Assembly: GCA_004357505.1 (NCBI GenBank)
Contig: SMWC01000085.1
Coordinates: 1 to 9,177, forward strand
DNA length: 9,177 nt
Source: Gammaproteobacteria bacterium
GTDB taxonomy: Bacteria > Pseudomonadota > Gammaproteobacteria > Steroidobacterales > Rariloculaceae
Direction of reading: 5' to 3'
Part shown: one piece after another, positions 6,887-9,177 of the stretch
Layout: each line of letters starts with the position of its first letter
Numbering within the stretch: position 1 is the stretch's first letter
Program-made: the position numbers and the translations under genes
The notes under the pieces: generated by a model
Told to the model about the DNA's origin: nothing
What the model saw: the letters and a program-made list of their open reading frames with translations, nothing else
Database searches by the model: none

Positions 6887-7855
6887 GTGCAACGAATTCT
6901 TCGACGGTTGTTGATTCCTGAGGATCTCGCGGGACGCCGCTTCGATCAAGCGGCTGCCGTGGTTCTCGACGAGTTCTCGCGGAGTCGTCTGAAGATCTGG
7001 ATCGAAAGCGGGCAGTTGACGCTGGACGGCGAGCAGGTGGAGCCGGACACCAAGGTCCAAGGCGGCGAGGAAGTCATGCTCGACGCCCAGATCGAGCCCG
7101 TCGTACCTGTGGAGCCCGAGCCGATTCCGCTCACATTGCTATACGAAGACGCAGCGGTGTTCATTATCGATAAGCCAGCCGGCCTGGTCGTACACCCGGG
7201 AGCCGGAAACCGCACGGGTACGCTGCAGAATGCGCTGCTCAATCTAGATCCGGCGCTTGCTGGCGTGCCCCGAGCCGGCATCGTCCATCGGCTGGACAAA
7301 GACACCAGCGGACTCCTGGTCGTCGCGCGAACCCTGAGCGCCCATGCCACCCTGGCAGCACAGCTGCAACGACGCGAAGTGCAGCGCCGCTATCTGGGCG
7401 TTTGTCAGACAGTGCTGACCGGTGGCGGCGACGTCAATGCGCCGATCGGCCGGCACCCGCGCGACCGTTTGAAGATGGCCGTCATCGAGACAGGCCGACA
7501 GGCACTGACCCGCTACCGAGTGCTGGAGCGATTCCGGGCGCACACCTATCTGCAGCTGCAACTGGCGACCGGGCGCACGCACCAGATACGCGTGCATCTG
7601 GCCCATTTGCGCACGCCTTTGGTCGGTGATCCGCTGTATGGGGGACGACCGCGCCTACCGCGTTCGCCGAGCCCGGAGCTTCGGGAGCTATTGCAGGGCT
7701 TCCGCCGCCAGGCGCTGCATGCCAGCCGGCTGGAGTTTCGGCATCCCGACAGCGGCCGGCCGGTTAGCTACGAGAGCCCAATGGCCCAGGACATGGAGGC
7801 GCTGGTCACGGCCCTGCGCGACGATGCAGCACAGATTGGTGGGCCGCCGCCGTGA
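6887..7855 (+). CDS. rluD: 23S rRNA pseudouridine synthase RluD
   Basis: The product is 322 aa from GTG 6887 (E. coli RluD has 326). The enzyme makes pseudouridines 1911, 1915 and 1917 in helix 69 of 23S rRNA, needed for ribosome assembly and function. The N-terminal S4 RNA-binding domain (about 13-70) includes FSRSRLKIWIESGQ. The catalytic domain has DKPAGLVVHPGAGN (95-108), HRLDKDTSGL (134-143) with catalytic D137, the ATGRTHQIRVH stretch (227-237) and LVGDPLYGGRPR (245-256). Start choice: an in-frame TTG at 6872 would add five residues but has no ribosome site. GTG 6887 has GGTGG about 7 nt upstream, and its product MQRILRRLL aligns with the MAQR start of E. coli RluD. It is the first gene of a pair with pgeF, which overlaps its stop. 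Confidence 0.93.
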   Translation: MQRILRRLLIPEDLAGRRFDQAAAVVLDEFSRSRLKIWIESGQLTLDGEQVEPDTKVQGGEEVMLDAQIEPVVPVEPEPIPLTLLYEDAAVFIIDKPAGLVVHPGAGNRTGTLQNALLNLDPALAGVPRAGIVHRLDKDTSGLLVVARTLSAHATLAAQLQRREVQRRYLGVCQTVLTGGGDVNAPIGRHPRDRLKMAVIETGRQALTRYRVLERFRAHTYLQLQLATGRTHQIRVHLAHLRTPLVGDPLYGGRPRLPRSPSPELRELLQGFRRQALHASRLEFRHPDSGRPVSYESPMAQDMEALVTALRDDAAQIGGPPP

Positions 7856-8586
7856 CCCTGGCAGTGATCAGCCCGGACTGGCCGGCGCCCGCGCGCGTTA
7901 AAGCCGTCACGACGGAGCGTGACGGTGGCCTGAGCCGCGGCCCCTATGCAAGCCTCAACCTCGGCACGCAGCTGGGCGATGACCCAGACTCGGTCGCGGG
8001 CAATCGGCGTGTGTTGGCTGCGGAGCTTGAGCTGCCAGTGGAGCCAAGCTGGCTCGAGCAGGCCCACGGCGCCACCGTGGTGGATCTGGACAACGAGTCG
8101 CCCGGGGCAGCGGACGGTGCTGTCACCTCGAGTGCCGAGCGCGTCTGCGCAGTGCTCAGCGCCGACTGTCTACCGGTTCTGTTCACCAGTACCGTCGCTG
8201 CGCGGATCGGCGTCGCGCACGCGGGTTGGCGCGGGTTGGTCAGCGGTGTGTTGCCGGCAGCGGTCGCGGCGATGGGGGGCGATCCGGGAGACCTACTGGC
8301 CTGGCTCGGACCTGCGATCGAGTCCGCCGCATACGAGGTCGGCGCAGAAGTCCGGGCCGTTTTCATCGCCGCCGATCCGGACGCGGACGCGTGCTTTACG
8401 CCGAACGACGCGGGCCGCTGGCAGGCCGATCTGTATGGCCTGGCACGGCGTAGCCTGAAGGCCGCTGGCGTGAGCGCGATTTACGGCGGCAATTTTTGTA
8501 CCTACACCGAAACGGAACGTTTTTACTCGCACCGTCGCGAGGCGCCCTGCGGTCGCATGGCAACGCTAATCTGGCTGTCGCCGTGA
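7852..8586 (+). CDS. pgeF: Peptidoglycan editing factor PgeF (YfiH, multicopper-polyphenol-oxidase-fold family)
   Basis: The product is 244 aa (E. coli YfiH has 243). The family's Zn/metal-site residues are all seen: H72 in LEQAHG, C106 in SADCLPVLF and H123 in AHAGWRG. Further landmarks are WLGPAI (151-156), the CTYTE stretch (216-220) and the terminal FYSHRRE/GRMATLIW block. YfiH/PgeF proteins were first called laccase-like polyphenol oxidases. In E. coli the protein prevents serine replacing alanine in peptidoglycan stem peptides, and relatives (FAMIN/LACC1) act on purine nucleosides. GTG 7852 overlaps the rluD stop as GTGA, with GGTGGG 8 nt upstream inside rluD, so the two are probably co-transcribed and coupled. 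The rluD-pgeF-clpB order is widespread in gammaproteobacteria. No terminator is evident after the TGA. Confidence 0.93.
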   Translation: MTLAVISPDWPAPARVKAVTTERDGGLSRGPYASLNLGTQLGDDPDSVAGNRRVLAAELELPVEPSWLEQAHGATVVDLDNESPGAADGAVTSSAERVCAVLSADCLPVLFTSTVAARIGVAHAGWRGLVSGVLPAAVAAMGGDPGDLLAWLGPAIESAAYEVGAEVRAVFIAADPDADACFTPNDAGRWQADLYGLARRSLKAAGVSAIYGGNFCTYTETERFYSHRREAPCGRMATLIWLSP

Positions 8587-8726
8587 GTGTGCTTCGACTT
8601 TCCCGCAAATGACGCACATGATCGTCGTCGCAAGGAGTGCGCACGCGGATAGTTCTTGTTCGACTTAATCTCGCCTCGCCGTCCGTGGCTCGGCTCGAAT
8701 CGGGGGATCGTCGCTTCAGGCGATTC

Positions 8727-8742
8727 CTGGCACGCTCTTCGC
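8727..8742 (+). promoter_or_regulatory. Sigma-54-like promoter element upstream of clpB
   Basis: CTGGCACG (8727-8734) fits the -24 box of RpoN promoters fully. TCGC at 8739-8742 fits the -12 box TTGC with one mismatch, and the invariant GG (8729-8730) and GC (8741-8742) are exactly 10 bp apart. Transcription would start near 8754, about 100 nt before clpB. No enhancer site is identified and the match may be chance. Confidence 0.3.
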
Positions 8743-8797
8743 CGGCACAGACACCACCGGGACGCTGGGCCGAGGTATCGTGACGCGGTAACGGGGA

Positions 8798-8826
8798 GTT
8801 GATATTCGCCGCCGGTAACCCCATGT
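8798..8826 (+). promoter_or_regulatory. Sigma-32 (RpoH) heat-shock promoter of clpB
   Basis: GTTGATA (8798-8804) and CCCCATGT (8819-8826) are 14 bp apart. This closely matches the RpoH consensus CTTGAAA, 13-15 bp, CCCCATNT: the -10 is complete and the -35 core TTGA is intact. Transcription would begin near 8832, giving a leader of about 26 nt before ATG 8858. ClpB is a classic RpoH-dependent gene, which supports the call. Confidence 0.75.
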
Positions 8827-8857
8827 TGTCAGTAGCGGTTTCGCGGGACGGCTCGAC

Positions 8858-9177
8858 ATGCGTACAGACAGGTTAACGAGTAAGTTTCAGCTCGCCATAG
8901 CGGACGCTCAGTCGCTGGCGGTGGGCCGCGACCATCAGTTCGTCGAGCCGATTCACCTGATGATGGCCCTGCTCGAGCAGGACGCTAGCACGGTGCGCGG
9001 CCTGTTGACCAAGGCCGGCGTGAACATGGCCCAACTGCGCTCGCAGCTGGGCGACGCACTGGATCGACAGCCGACAGTCGAGGGGGGCGAGCCGGGTGAG
9101 ATCCATCTCTCCAATCGTCTTAGCAAACTCCTGAATGTGACCGACAAGCTGGCCCAGGATCGCGGTGACGCCTTTAT
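8858..9177 (+). CDS. clpB: ATP-dependent chaperone/disaggregase ClpB (N-terminal part; C-terminus beyond window)
   Basis: Partial gene: 106 codons are visible and the frame is open at the window end. The product begins MRTDRLTSKFQLAIADAQ, matching the ClpB N-terminus nearly residue for residue, so ATG 8858 is secure. Visible sequence covers most of the Clp N-domain (two repeats of a helical motif, including HQFVEPIHLMMALLEQD at 26-42 and LSNRLSKLLNVTDKLAQ at 84-100). The AAA+ modules and middle coiled coil lie beyond the window. The hexameric protein works with DnaK/DnaJ/GrpE to pull apart aggregated proteins after heat stress. A near-consensus RpoH promoter sits just upstream. The gene follows pgeF after 271 bp and probably has its own transcription unit. 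Confidence 0.95.
   Translation, partial: MRTDRLTSKFQLAIADAQSLAVGRDHQFVEPIHLMMALLEQDASTVRGLLTKAGVNMAQLRSQLGDALDRQPTVEGGEPGEIHLSNRLSKLLNVTDKLAQDRGDAF

Noticed and set aside
8613..8644. Possible terminator after pgeF (CGCAC/GTGCG pairing and palindrome GTGCGCAC)
   Set aside because: The stem is only 5 bp with a long loop and there is no T tract following it.
8609..8671. Tiny ORFs after pgeF (for example ATG 8618, 16 codons)
   Set aside because: Too short, no ribosome site, and no recognisable product; such frames are expected by chance.
8687..8707. CTCGAAT stretch resembling the T-loop of a tRNA in the pgeF-clpB gap
   Set aside because: The flanking bases do not form a 5-bp T-stem, and no acceptor stem, D-arm or anticodon arm is found around it.
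8396..8824. Minus-strand open frame spanning the end of pgeF and the gap before clpB
   Set aside because: Arg-rich product without domain features; overlaps pgeF antisense and the clpB regulatory region.

Overview
This window is a chromosomal housekeeping segment from a GC-rich (about 60% by eye) gammaproteobacterium. The products are PilR, PilS, SucC, SucD, glutamine-dependent NadE, BamD, RluD, PgeF/YfiH and ClpB. SucD is co-linear with the E. coli protein as I remember it. The order bamD-rluD-pgeF-clpB next to pilS-pilR is the arrangement I recall from Pseudomonas, and pilRS beside sucCD is one I recall from Xanthomonas/Xylella. A Chromatiales- or Xanthomonadales-like lineage would fit, but I cannot name the organism. 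I see no insertion sequence, phage gene, CRISPR array, tRNA or rRNA.

Layout. Left end, minus strand: the N-terminal part of pilR runs off the window (1-524), with pilS 4 bp upstream of it (529-2199). This is a two-component operon that elsewhere controls sigma-54-dependent type IV pilin transcription. After a 109-bp divergent gap, a plus-strand operon sucC-sucD-nadE (2309-5969) is packed with two 4-base GTGA start/stop overlaps. nadE converges on bamD (minus strand, 5963-6736), and the two coding ends overlap by 7 bp. A 150-bp divergent gap separates bamD from rluD (plus strand, start taken as GTG 6887). pgeF follows through a third GTGA overlap (7852-8586). A 271-bp gap then leads to the N-terminal part of clpB (8858 onward, cut by the window end).

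How the genes relate. sucCD makes ATP or GTP in the TCA cycle and nadE finishes NAD synthesis. bamD assembles outer-membrane proteins, rluD modifies 23S rRNA, pgeF edits peptidoglycan precursors and clpB disaggregates proteins. Apart from pilSR and sucCD they share no pathway; packing and conserved order link them. Five of the nine coding regions use non-ATG starts.

The non-coding signals are the most informative extras. There is a near-consensus sigma-32 (heat-shock) promoter directly before clpB and a sigma-54-like element further upstream. In the bamD/rluD gap there is a small perfect dyad in the promoter region. I found no previously undescribed system; this is a well-packed core region with a few regulatory points worth testing.
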